NCBI GenBank assembly: GCA_963995525.1
Contig: OZ023214.1
Span: 49,524,575 to 49,588,574, forward strand
Source of the DNA: Escarpia spicata
Taxonomy: Eukaryota; Annelida; Polychaeta; Sabellida; Siboglinidae
Direction: 5' to 3'
DNA length: 64,000 bases
Shown here piece by piece: positions 39,433-50,079 of the stretch; within the stretch, counting starts at the first letter, position 1; each line of letters opens with the position of its first letter. Below the pieces are notes generated by a model, which worked only from the letters and a program-made list of their open reading frames with translations, searched no databases and had not been told where the DNA came from. The translations under genes and the position numbers were made by a program.

Positions 39433-39922
39433 ATCGCAGCATTATCATTGAATAAATAAAATATATATCTGTACATGTGGAGATGCATTCACACCGTCGT
39501 ACATAAATGTCGTATAGTCATCACATCGTTTATAGCAGATATCACATCGGTCGGAAACAGGAAGTTCATGCGTCTTTCTAATTTAAAATATACAATCGCC
39601 AAAGATTCACAATAGTACAAGTAAGCGTTCTTGTCTCATGTCATGTCCTTTCAAATATCATATCTAGATATGACATCGATTTGACGTTAACCATGTTCAT
39701 CGGTATATATTATACCGTTCGGCAGTTGATATTATAAACACTAACAGAATTGGATGCGTTCATAGACACAATTCCATAGGCTAAAACACGTCCGTCGTAG
39801 TTCGACCCACCATTAGGTCGTGCCAGTGTTTTGAGGTGTGAACTGTTCACGCGTTTGTGATACCACGAGTGTCACCACAGTCTGAGTGTCACCTCGGCTC
39901 TAGTGTCCCCATGCCCCGCATG
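39433..39922 (-). other. Probable HES 3' UTR
   Basis: This is the sequence between the HES stop codon and the AATAAA signal. It holds two copies of TGTGAT on the minus strand (39520-39525 and 39541-39546). In Drosophila this hexamer is the K box, a site of negative microRNA control in E(spl)-class bHLH transcripts. I found no clear Brd box (AGCTTTA) or GY box (GTCTTCC). Confidence 0.45.
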
Positions 39923-40552
39923 TCACCACGGCCTCCAAACAGACGATTCTTCGTCCTGCTTCAGCGCAAGTGTACTCAGCGGCAGCGCAGGAACAGAAGA
40001 AATAAGCGAACTGTTGAAAGCCCTGGAGTGTGGTTCAGTGGCACTCAACCGTCCGTAGTCCGTATCGGGAACATCATCTGCAATGAGTGGACTGGACGTG
40101 CGAGTGTTCTGCGGCTGATGTCCGGCAGCCTGAAGCGAAACTCGTCCGGACAACGGAGACGGCGTCCGGGATCCGCTGTAAGGCGCTGCTGCTTCGTGGT
40201 GCGCCGTAAGTCCGATGGGTGTCGCTGCAACGTAGCAAAGTCCCGGTAGAGACGATAGTTGCGTCGTGCACGGAACGCCATACGCGGGGGACGGACACGC
40301 CGGTATCACCCGCCCAGGGGACATGGCTGGGATTCGGTTCTCCTTCATCATCTGCCCATCGAGATGTTGCATGAGACGGGCCGAGAGGTCTGGGTGGACC
40401 GGGGTGCGACTCATGTAGTGGTTCACCTCGCCCGCACATTCCTCGTAGCCGGCCGCGTACTTCGTCTGTCGGTGTCGCTGTTGCATCGACTGCAAGTGCT
40501 GCACCGTCAGCTCGAGGATGTCGGCCTTGTCCATTTTTGTACAGCTCGACTC
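39923..40552 (-). CDS. HES-like: HES/hairy-type bHLH-Orange repressor, exon 3 of 3
   Basis: The exon starts after a TTTGTTTGCAG acceptor and ends at TGA (39923-39925). It encodes residues 56-264. It contains the end of the bHLH loop and helix 2 (KMDKADILELTVQHLQSM), the Orange domain (about residues 86-123, KYAAGYEECAGEVNHYMS and onward), a long Ser/Pro-rich linker, and the terminal WRPW that recruits Groucho/TLE co-repressors. An intact WRPW followed directly by the stop argues that the gene is functional. As I recall, vertebrate HES1 genes have another intron just after helix 2. Here helix 2, Orange and tail lie in one exon. Confidence 0.95.
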   Translation of the reverse strand, partial: ESSCTKMDKADILELTVQHLQSMQQRHRQTKYAAGYEECAGEVNHYMSRTPVHPDLSARLMQHLDGQMMKENRIPAMSPGRVIPACPSPAYGVPCTTQLSSLPGLCYVAATPIGLTAHHEAAAPYSGSRTPSPLSGRVSLQAAGHQPQNTRTSSPLIADDVPDTDYGRLSATEPHSRAFNSSLISSVPALPLSTLALKQDEESSVWRPW

Positions 40553-41087
40553 CTGCAAACAAACAGAATGGAACGTTACAATGCTGCAGTGTAGATTGCG
40601 ATAAGTGCTTAGTTGGGCAACTAGAGCACTCTATACCTAAACACCTGTATACTACTAACGATAAATATTATTTGGATTACTCGGAGTAACTGCAATTCAT
40701 GTTATGGAAACTACTAACTACTAAAACATAATGTTATCTGATAACGCACAAGCGGTTAGTGTATTAGTTATTTGACACAGTAACATTAACAATGGTTATA
40801 CGTAATAATTATTAACGTATCGTTTGGAATAATGTATACAATAAACCGACAAGCCATAGCATAGCTGCTGCTGGTATATTAGTGATACAATGGCAATTAT
40901 TCCAACTTGTGGATTTACCAAATTGTCTATGCCCATCGTGCCTGTACAGGTATTATGCCATATTGGCAGCGCCATCTGACGACTACCCACTCAATCATAA
41001 CTGTAAACACAGTATTTTATTTTAGCGTTCAGAGAATGAGCCGCGTGTCTGCACGCCAGTCGTACACTGTCGTTTCACAATACTTAC

Positions 41088-41183
41088 ATCTTTTTTGAGC
41101 GCCTCCAGAACCAAAGTCTTCAGTTGATTCAACGACTCGTTAATTCGTTCTCGTCGTTTACGCTCGATCAAAGGCTTCCTGAT
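41088..41183 (-). CDS. HES-like: HES/hairy-type bHLH-Orange repressor, exon 2 of 3
   Basis: A 96-base exon lies between an acceptor (TTCATTGCAG) and a donor (GTAAGT). It encodes residues 24-55: the basic region [17 protein letters not shown] with the proline typical of HES repressors, and helix 1 [14 protein letters not shown]. Both flanking introns (41184-42034 and 40553-41087) are phase 0, so exons 1-2-3 join without a frame change. The proline within the basic region is the family signature linked to preference for N-box and class C sites rather than the standard E box. Confidence 0.96.
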
Positions 41184-42034
41184 CTGCAATGAAGGAAACG
41201 ACACAAGTTACACCAGATGCTAAATTGGATGCGCATAAACAATGTCGCCGCTGGGGGTCCCCGATGACGTCATAGGAGACCAACAACGGACACAATCAGC
41301 AGCTTCCTGGCGGCTGTCCACTTGGTCCGGCCACGTGTGATCAGTGGGAGGCTCAAGGGAGATGTGACGACACCGGCGTCAACAGGGGTAATTTAAACAA
41401 GTTATCTCGCTGAAACCTGAACCCAAATTGTTGGACTGGACTTTAACACATGACCCGGTTACCCAACCCACTCCCTTTCATCTGAATCCAGGAATAAACA
41501 CCAGTGAAGGGGAATGTTAATTTCACAAAGTATCCATGCAAAACAAAGCACGGTTTCGAATTATATGTTTAACTCTCAAATTACTTTTCTATTGCAACGT
41601 ATGCAAATCGTTATCATGCGGGAGCGACTGATACCAAGCCCCCACTTCACGGTCATCGATACCGGGTAAGGCACCGATACATTTTCATAACAACATTTCC
41701 ACATGCGTGTTATGTATGTGGAAAACAAATATTTAATGTACGGTAACCGTAAAGCCAATGTTAACTAAATGGTTAAGCATGCACATTCATTTGTCAAGCA
41801 TACAACAACATATTGTTGCATGGAAGCCATGCGTCACACAAGAATACACAACTGCCATCTTTGTCGATAGCATTTGTTACTTTCCCATGCATACAGCTGT
41901 AGCACCAAACACAGTATCTGCTACGCTTCACCACACTTCTAAGTTCTAGTGTCTACAGCAATATGAAAGCCATAATTAAACAGCACCGCCCGATACAAAA
42001 CACATGGCAACAGTACACATGCAATGGTTCTCAC

Positions 42035-42103
42035 CTTACGTAGCTGTGCACTGGAAATCCCAGGACTGCAGCATTCCGACCGATCCATTGTGTCCGCTAG
42101 CAT
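42035..42103 (-). CDS. HES-like: HES/hairy-type bHLH-Orange repressor, exon 1 of 3 (start codon)
   Basis: The exon encodes residues 1-23 and ends in CGTAAG before a GTGAGA donor. Two in-frame start codons are possible: 42103 (MLADTMDRSE) and 42088 (MDRSE). The second has the better context (A at -3, G at +4). I chose the first because the M-x-A-D start resembles the N-terminus of vertebrate HES1 (MPADIME). Spliced with exons 2 and 3 the product is 264 residues, normal for the family. The protein is a DNA-binding nuclear repressor, usually a Notch target, that acts as a dimer and recruits Groucho. The exact HES orthology (HES1/4-like or another lineage) cannot be settled here. No neighbouring gene could be identified. 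Confidence 0.85.
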
Positions 42104-42149
42104 AACCACTGTAAAATCCTCGTTCTGTAACTCGCTTGGCTGTTGGCGC

Positions 42150-42520
42150 GTTTAAATGTGACGCATGGTTGTCGTGTGCTGGAATTTATACGCGCGGCGC
42201 CTAGCTCCTGTGATGGCATTCGGCGGCGACTGGCCGACCAATCAGCAGGCGCCGTCTCCCGGAGCGACGGCTCAGGCATGCGCGCGGCCGTGTGTGGGGC
42301 GGGGCTAAGCGAGTCATTAGCAGGACGCGACCGTGTAGGACATTGGCGGCGTCTGCCTGCCACGTCGTTGGTGACAGCAGCATTGTGCGAGCCACGCGCT
42401 CGCTCCCACTGCAGTTGGAGCGAGCGTGTCAGCCCGCACCCCCCGCACCCCCGCCCCTGGCCCCGTAATAAAGCTAATGGTTGACTGGTTGGCTGACAGT
42501 CGAGCGACGCACGTGCGGGT
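42150..42520 (-). promoter_or_regulatory. HES core promoter and CpG-rich upstream region
   Basis: A TATA box (TATAAAT, minus strand, 42184-42190) lies 81 bases before the chosen ATG and predicts transcription from about 42155. Upstream are a CCAAT box (42238-42242, plus orientation), a GC box GGGGCGGGG (42296-42304), a class C site CACGCG (42393-42398), a Su(H)/CSL-like GTGGGAG (42403-42409, minus strand) and CACGTG (42510-42515). A second GTGGGAG is in intron 1 (41344-41350). The set fits a Notch-responsive, self-repressing HES promoter. Individual short motifs are weak evidence. Confidence 0.55.
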
Positions 42521-44914
42521 AGAAGGCTTAGGGGTTGGTTCTCAAGTAGCGGGGCTGGATGTCGCGAGAACAGTAGGAGCAACAATACTCAAACAAGACG
42601 CTACCATTTCGTTACCTCGATCTTTTGGTCGACCTACATACAAGTCACTACCAACATTGGATGGTATGGACTATATAAATTAACCAAAATTGTATTAATA
42701 AAAAGCGAACCTACACAAACATCTTCACCAAAAACATCTTCACCAAATTTATTTTACTATTTCCTGTATTTGAAACATGACCGGAATGTCTTCGTTTGCT
42801 TTGCTGTCGGGTGATTCGATATACGGCGATTGTAAGAATACAAATATAAGCACATTCTGCGTCAATTGTGTTTACATGCGTAGGTAACATGCCTTTAGAA
42901 CCAAACCGTGGGCATCAGCATCATACATGTTCTCCGTGTGTGATATATAACTGTTCTCTAACTATATCATTTTACTGTATGTAATTATTATCATCAGTCA
43001 ATTCTACCGTTCAACTCCTCGATCGTGGGCAGAGATGTCGATATGGGCCTATGTACACAATGCACATTATTGCCTTAAAACGTTCGGCAAGCCTTTGACA
43101 CGCTCCCCAAGAACAAGCAGTCGAACTGTGGGAAAGCGGCGTCACGCGTGACTGCCTCGGAGCGCTCGTGTCGTGAGAAAGGCCACCGTTGGGCACGCTT
43201 CAGTGCCCGCCTCTTTGTTCTAGTCGGCGCGAGATTCTAAGAGCCAGATTCTAAGAACGCTCCATAAATAAGAAGTACGTAAATAAAAGCGGAAAACAAA
43301 CAAACAAGCTTGTGTCACCGACTGTGCTTGCAGCCCGAGTGGCGACGTCCAGAGTACCGACAACGGCGCCACTTGGAGATTTACTTGAGCAACAATGTGA
43401 CTTGTGATTAAACGAGTTCTCGAAAGAGTTCGTTCACTTTCTCTCCTGGCTGTTTCTGTTTTATTTTTAACACGGACACTTGACAGAAAACGTGTGTAAT
43501 TTGAAACTATATACACGAATAGCGTATATAGGAAACAATCGCGCGGCAATAGAGCCTGCTAGTCAAAAAAGGCGACAAATCCAAAACGACAACCAAAACG
43601 GCGACAATCTTTGTCAAAATAGCAACAAGGCATCGAGTAAACACGGCGACTTTAGTTGGTCAAGATGGCGAAAAATATTGGTCAAAACGGCGAGAAACCA
43701 AAACAGACACATAGCCAACACGACAACACAGCTAAAACGGTGATCAACCAGTAATTTGCATTCCTTATTATAATGAATTAGCGTATGTGAGCGAAAGTCG
43801 ATGTCGCTTTAGATTTACACCATATCGAAGCCATCATAGTACCCTTTCTCAGACACATATAGCATTAATCAACATGTCCAGGCACATTGTATTGTCTATC
43901 GAATTGTCTGCCTCCTTATCATTACCGGCATAAAGCATATTTAACTAATATCCCTCAAGCAATGTCATTCCTCTGTGCTTGGAGAGGAAATTTAATAAAT
44001 GTGTTCATATGTTTTTTATTTATATCATGCCTGTTGTTTTTACCATTTATCACAAGTTAACTGTTTGGCGGATAAGCAGGTTCCGCGACTAGAGTTTGGA
44101 TTGCGGTCACAACAGGGTAAGAACCATTAACTATCCTATACATTTTATATATAATGTTGTCACATTTCATTTGCGGTTGCCTCACAAGGCTGTCGTGAGT
44201 GAGCGTTAATTGTACTAATTTCTAATTTTGTTATTTTATTTATAATTATTATTACCTTTTGTGATACGCTGATGTATGTTTGCATTATATATGTTTAATT
44301 TGCTCATATGAATGAATATACACTGACTGTCAACGTTTATACATATGCATTTTTCACAGATATATCTAAAAACCGAAGGGCCCAGACACAATGCTTAACG
44401 GTAACCTTTATTTAAACCATTTAATCTGTCGCCCTTCAGACCCGTAAATGAAGGGGATACAAAGCTGTTTTGGATCTGTTTGATTTGTCGTCGTTATTAC
44501 CTGTATCGCGGCAGCAATACAGTCTTAAACATCGCAGGCCGTTACTAACTAAACTTGTAAAAAAGATGTACGGCTAGCAAGATCGATCAAATATGTCAGA
44601 TTCGTTTAGTCTCACCCGACAGGAGACTGCGGACAAATTTGACTCTGTCAGTTACACGTTATAAGCACACACAAAGCCATAACAAGTTCATTTCGCAGTA
44701 GCGTTTAAACGTCCGTGGAATGAAGGCATGCACGATCCCGCTGATAACGCTTACACTTGGCGCACGTGTACGCACCTTGCACAGTCCACCATACACAAGA
44801 AATTAATACGCCAAAAAGTCGTACAATTCGTAAATGCGTATTTTTCTAGTGGAGAAACAAATGTGATGAAATAATAAGACTAACATATTAAACCCATAAC
44901 ATTTAATGTAAACG
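42521..44914. other. Unique sequence; degenerate AAACGGCGA-type repeats at 43560-43745
   Basis: No gene could be supported. From 43560 to 43745 the words GGCGACAA, AACGGCGA, GATGGCGAAAA and AAAACGGTGA recur at irregular spacing of about 12-25 bp, mostly with A-rich linkers. This looks like a highly degraded short tandem array. Confidence 0.45.
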
Positions 44915-45118
44915 ATGAGCGAAGACAGATGTCAAAAAGAACATGGACAGGAGAAGAGGATCAAACGACGAAGAGGAAGACCAAAGCTAAGATGGAACGA
45001 CAACACGAAAAGATACCTTAAGAGGGCAGGTGTGAACAGCCACGAATGGAAGGTCATTGCGGACAACAAACGGAGATGGAGGGAAATAACGAAGAAAGCA
45101 GAAGAAGTTACTGAGTGA
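44915..45118 (+). pseudogene. C-terminal coding end of a LINE-type reverse transcriptase
   Basis: A 67-codon frame encodes RRRGRPKLRWNDN, then LKRAGVNSHEW and DNKRRWREITKKAEE before a stop. The order GRP-x-x-RW-x-D, L-x-x-AG and R-x-x-WR is the usual C-terminal tail of endonuclease/reverse-transcriptase polyproteins of non-LTR elements. The rest of the element is absent. The coding end runs straight into a 48-bp minisatellite, whose first unit includes the last codons and the stop (GTTACTGAGTGA). Confidence 0.65.
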
Positions 45119-45556
45119 CAGAGACCCCACCCCGCAAGGGAGCAAGCGAAAGGAGTTACTGAGTGATAGAGACCCCACCCCGCAAGGGAGCAAGCGGAAG
45201 AAGTTAATGAGTGACAGAGACCCCACCCCGCAAGGGAGCAAGCGGAAGGAGTTACTGAGTGACAGAGACCACACCCCGCAAGGGAGCAAGCGGAAAAAGT
45301 TACTGAGTGACAGAGACCCCACCCCGCGAGGGAGCAAGCGGAAGAAGTTACTGAGTGACAAAGACCCCACCCCGCAAGGGAGCAGGCGGAAGAAGTTACT
45401 GAGTGATGGAGACCCCACCCTGCAAGTGAGCAAGCGGAAGAAGTTACTGAGTGATGGAGACCCCACCCCGCAAGGGAGCAAGCGGAAGAAGTTACTGAGT
45501 GATGGAGACCCCACCCCGCAAGGGAGCAAGCGGAAGAAGTTACTGAGTGATGGAGA
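45104..45556 (+). repeat. 48-bp minisatellite seeded at a LINE coding end
   Basis: About 9.4 units of 48 bp are present. Each has GTTACTGAGTGA, then GAGACCCCACCCCGCAAGGG and AGCAAGCGGAAGAA. The period of 16 codons leaves both strands open (122 codons plus, 229 codons minus). These are shadows of the repeat. Units vary at GACAGAG/GATAGAG/GATGGAG, and the GATGGAG variant is confined to the 3' four copies, which indicates directional spread. Confidence 0.95.
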
Positions 45557-45950
45557 GACGATAAAGATTTATTGACAAAAAGATCACTTTTAACTTCGGC
45601 ACTGAAAGTTTTGGACTTCATGTTAAACTAAAAACACTGTCGAGTGTTTCAATCTAAGTTCAACGTTTTAATACATTTAGTATGTTCGAGGGTGAGTGTT
45701 TTGAACATTCAACAACGTCACCGATTCGTTGTGGCGATATCGCTTCGTGTAATCACAACTTACCCGCCCGACTTGATCTACCATTTTAGTAATATTTTTT
45801 TCACAGTAAATGTACCTTATATTCCGTGACGTTTCGACTGCTCTCAGCAATCATCAGAATATAAGGTAAACTGACCGTGATAAAGATAAAAAAGGTAATT
45901 ACTAATTCAGTCTAATGAACCTCTTCGTGTATATGCGATTTATAGCTTAT
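45557..45950. other. Unique sequence holding a hammerhead-like hairpin
   Basis: Apart from the structure at 45813-45868 (listed separately) I see nothing here. Confidence 0.5.
45813..45868 (-). ncRNA. Hairpin with hammerhead-ribozyme-like core words
   Basis: Perfect 12-bp arms (TACCTTATATTC at 45813-45824 and its complement at 45857-45868) enclose 32 bases. On the minus strand the loop region reads CTGATGA, then a small stem-loop TGCT-GAG-AGCA, then CGAAACGTC. CUGAUGA, stem II and GAAA followed by GUC are the conserved parts of a type I hammerhead. The base of stem II is out of register, and three to four unpaired bases separate GTC from the long stem, so an active ribozyme is doubtful. Similar motifs occur in Penelope-like elements and retrozymes. 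Confidence 0.3.
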
Positions 45951-46683
45951 TGCAACAAACCATCTTATACCGACCCATGGAGCAACAAACCATCCTAAAC
46001 CGACCCATGGAGCAACCAACCATCTTATACCGATCCATGGAGCAACTAACCATCTTATACCGATCCATGGAGCAACCAACCATCTTATACCGACCCATGG
46101 AGCAACCAACCATCTTATATCGACCCATGGAGCAACCAACCATCTTATACCGACCCATAGAGCAACCAACCATCTTATACCGACCCATGGAGCAACCAAC
46201 CATCTTATACCGACCAATGGAGCAACCAACCATCTTATACCGACCCATGGAGCCACAAACCATCTTAAACCGACACAGGAGGCAACAAACCATCTTAACC
46301 CGACCCATGGAGCAACAAACCATCTTAAACCGACCCATGGAGCAACCAACCATCTTATACCGACCCATGGAGCCACAAACCATCTTAAACCGACACAGGA
46401 GGCAACAAACCATCTTAACCCGACCCATGGAGCAACAAACCATCTTAAACCGACCCATGGAGCAACCAACCATCTTATACCGATCCAAGGAGCAACTAAC
46501 CATCTTATACCGACCCATGGAGCAACCAACCATCTTATACCGACCCATGTAGCAACCAACCATCTTGTACCGACCCATGGAGCAACCAACCATCTTATAC
46601 CGACCCATAGAGCAACCAACCATCTTATACCGACCCATGGAGCAACCAACCATCTTAAACCGATCCATGGGGCAACAAACCAA
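45951..46683 (+). repeat. 30-bp minisatellite with 120-bp higher-order copies
   Basis: About 24 units follow the theme GAGCAACCAACCATCTTATA, then CCGACCCATG. The variant block with CCACAAACC, GACACAGGAGGC and CTTAACCCG occurs twice, 120 bp (four units) apart, near 46250-46330 and 46370-46450. This shows duplication of a multi-unit block. A 30-bp period keeps three frames open for 200-272 codons. These frames are not evidence of a gene. Confidence 0.97.
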
Positions 46684-47402
<719 letters not shown>

Positions 47403-49469
47403 ACATAGTATACTATATCTGCCTAAAAAAATTAATTTGTCTTGGAATTTGCAAGACTTTCGTTACAATTAAAATACAAACGATACATCACGTAACTATT
47501 GTTTCAATGACGATATCAACCAATGAGGTTGTTGTACGATCCTGTAGTATTTACATAATCACGTGACGAAAAAAAAAACAACGACGACTGACTTTTTCCG
47601 TTATTATAGATGGGTCGCACTGTTTAATTTATGAACTTATTTCCCCAAAAAACTACCCATCAGATTGTTTCGGCGGTTACTGTGTTGCTGCGAATATACC
47701 TTTAACCGGAAGTGATTAGAGGTTTACCAACGTTTGGAATGCCTCGTCTTTTCAATAAATTTGGCAAAAATAGCTTGACCGGGCGGTCCGGAACAAACGA
47801 ATACACAAATACATCCGGCATCACTGCGAATTGCGGGGGCAAGGGGTTTTATGTGTACATGACCTCATCAGACACTTCGTTTCCGATCCAGCTTTGCTGA
47901 TTCGACACTAGAAAACGCGGCCGTGATAAATGTCTCATTGATGACGCGGCGTACCCCCAGGGACTCGTCAGAAAGACGTCACGCCAACAGATCCGCCTCT
48001 GGTTTCAGTTCTGTGTTAAGCGTTGCGACACGTGGAAGCACGTCGTACAATATGCGTGGGTGCTGTTGGAATTTCTCTGATGGTGTTTAAATAATATAAC
48101 TGTGCGTGCTAAAAGTTAGTTTTCACCACTGATTCGCCGGGTAATATGTAATATGTACCAAGTCTCATTGGGGGACTTATAATATACCTGAAAGGGTTTC
48201 AAGAACGCGTGCATAAAAATGATGATGATGCAGGTACGTGTGTGCCCAAAATGTAAACACAATCGTCTAATAAATAAAAGCTTGAAATTAGTAGCACAGA
48301 AATAAACAGTAATATAGGGTTATGTCACTTCCTTTTATTACAATACACGAATCACTTAAATTTTCTCTACATAACATGTCACAAATGGTTACAAATAATA
48401 TAAAACCATAAATCATGTGTGATATCGTATCATATTGTGCTATTGCGTTAACCATTACTTGTTATCAGTATAATATAATCAAACTTTTCATTAAAGAAGC
48501 TGAATATTTTCCGAATTTTAACTCGAATGTCTTCTCCCGGGCAGCGGTTATATCACAGACACATATAAAAAACGACTACAACATACACACATATAGGTAT
48601 TATGCGTCCAGCAAATGGTCAGAAAAACGGACCACATCCGCATTGCCCGTCATCTACGCATGTCGCGAGCGCTTACAACGTGTAAACCCCCTGTTAGGTG
48701 CGGAACCGGAAAGCAGAGATGTCGGGACAGACTGGGCAGCATTAGTCACGTGTCTTTTGTGATGGACGTTTAGTGGGCGGTTCTACATCGAACGTTCTGG
48801 ATACTGATGGAATAAAATGTCATCTTTAAAGAACTCCTACAAGAGATCAAATCAAATCGACAACTGAGGTTACGGTGCGACTATTTAAAACGGGACTTGA
48901 TTATTGACGAACAATAGACGGCACGGAGTCTGTTAATTAAACCTCTAAGATGTTTATTACTGGCTGCTACAGCCAATGACTTGACCAGTCGTTGGGTTTC
49001 GTGATCAAACGTTCGCTTTTGTTCCGGTAACCGGACAGCTGTAAAATTTATATAACGTTCGTTTGTGTGTTGTGAAGAACGTTGAAAAAAGAAATTGAGG
49101 CACAACTAAGTATATCCGTGTAATTATACCTAGTCAAACGGATTTATTTTGTACTATTAAATATTAAACATGGTCGAACCATCGGCGAAACGTTTTAAAG
49201 TTCTGAACCAGTTTAGTGACATGTTCTGTAGTTGTTAAGCAGTTTTGTTCTATAGCAACATATTCTTGGTTAGCATGCTTAGCAATTTGGAATATGGGAA
49301 TAGCTGTGATTTGTTTAGCTATTTGTGCCAGACAGAGCGAGTGGAAGATGTCAACCCGTTATCATGCGTTCTTCTTTGTGACGTTTTCTTGCAAATTTTA
49401 CATATGTGTATATTTCGTGTTCTTGTAATTTATTATTATAGTCGTGTCGTTGATACACGGATAGTGTAT
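47403..49469. other. Unique sequence, nothing recognised
   Basis: A GC-richer patch lies at 47780-48010. The 115-codon plus frame at 48415-48762 has no motif. No supported exon. Confidence 0.5.
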
Positions 49470-49935
49470 GTCGTTCGTGAGATTCATATCCTTCTATGAG
49501 ATATTCAGTTCGTATCGCTCTAGTACGCCATCGGGAAATGTGTCTTTGTGCACAATGAAGTATTTTCGTGTCTTTGCAAACGCCGTTCTGTTTTGTCATA
49601 CAGTTCTTTTTTATAGCAGAATTTACGTTCGTGCATGTCCGTATATGTGAATTATGTATATAGGTCCTATCTTATATATATCTCTTACTTTCGTTTCCTT
49701 TTATGGCATATTTGGTTCCCGCTTTTGCAAAGCTTGGGTCTTCCGTTTGTGTTGTTATATTACAGAGTTTTCGGTTCCTGCTTAGGTATTACATATTATG
49801 CTCATATTCTTCTATGACGTCTCCACGTCCCGCCTATGTATCTTATCCGTATCCTTCTATGAGACTTATTAAGTTCCAGCCTTTGAATCAGATCTTTCCT
49901 TCTCTGACGTATTCGGTTCCTGCTTTTGCAGCTGG
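49470..49935 (+). repeat. Very degenerate tandem repeat, unit about 45 bp
   Basis: The theme TATCCTTCTATGAC(G), TATTCGGTTCC and TGCTTTTGCA recurs at about 49487, 49692, 49807, 49851 and 49897, with partial copies between (for example TTTTCGGTTCCTGC near 49770). Spacing of the last three is 44-46 bp. It is an old array. Confidence 0.55.
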
Positions 49936-50079
49936 ATTTCGCACTAATGCTATCACCGTCACAACAAGAAGCAAACTCAGACTGTCTCGAATAACCAACC
50001 GAGACGGCAATCCCGTTTATGTGTCCCGGCCCGAGGATCGGCGTTGCGAGACGGGCCTGATTGCATCTGCTGGCGGAAG
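49932..50079 (+). CDS. Candidate internal exon, family unknown
   Basis: A 148-base segment is bordered by a strong acceptor (CTGCTTTTGCAG) and a strong donor (GGAAG followed by GTGAGTAA). One frame is open throughout (GFRTNAITVTTRSKLRLSR, then GNPVYVSRPEDRRCETG) and the base composition is more GC-rich than the flanks. However, the acceptor is also part of the degenerate repeat just upstream, and no partner exon was found. I recognise no domain. Confidence 0.2.

Noticed and set aside
39857..40594. Plus-strand and other-frame open frames of 111-162 codons overlapping the HES exon
   Set aside because: They are shadows of HES exon 3, which has the domain evidence and splice sites.
42097..42585. 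162-codon minus-strand frame at the HES promoter
   Set aside because: It lies in the CpG-rich promoter, is in another frame from exon 1 and has no motif.
44932..45621. 229-codon minus-strand Cys/Ser/Leu-rich repeat protein
   Set aside because: It is the antisense of the 48-bp minisatellite and of a plus-strand LINE tail. The plus strand gives the recognisable motif.
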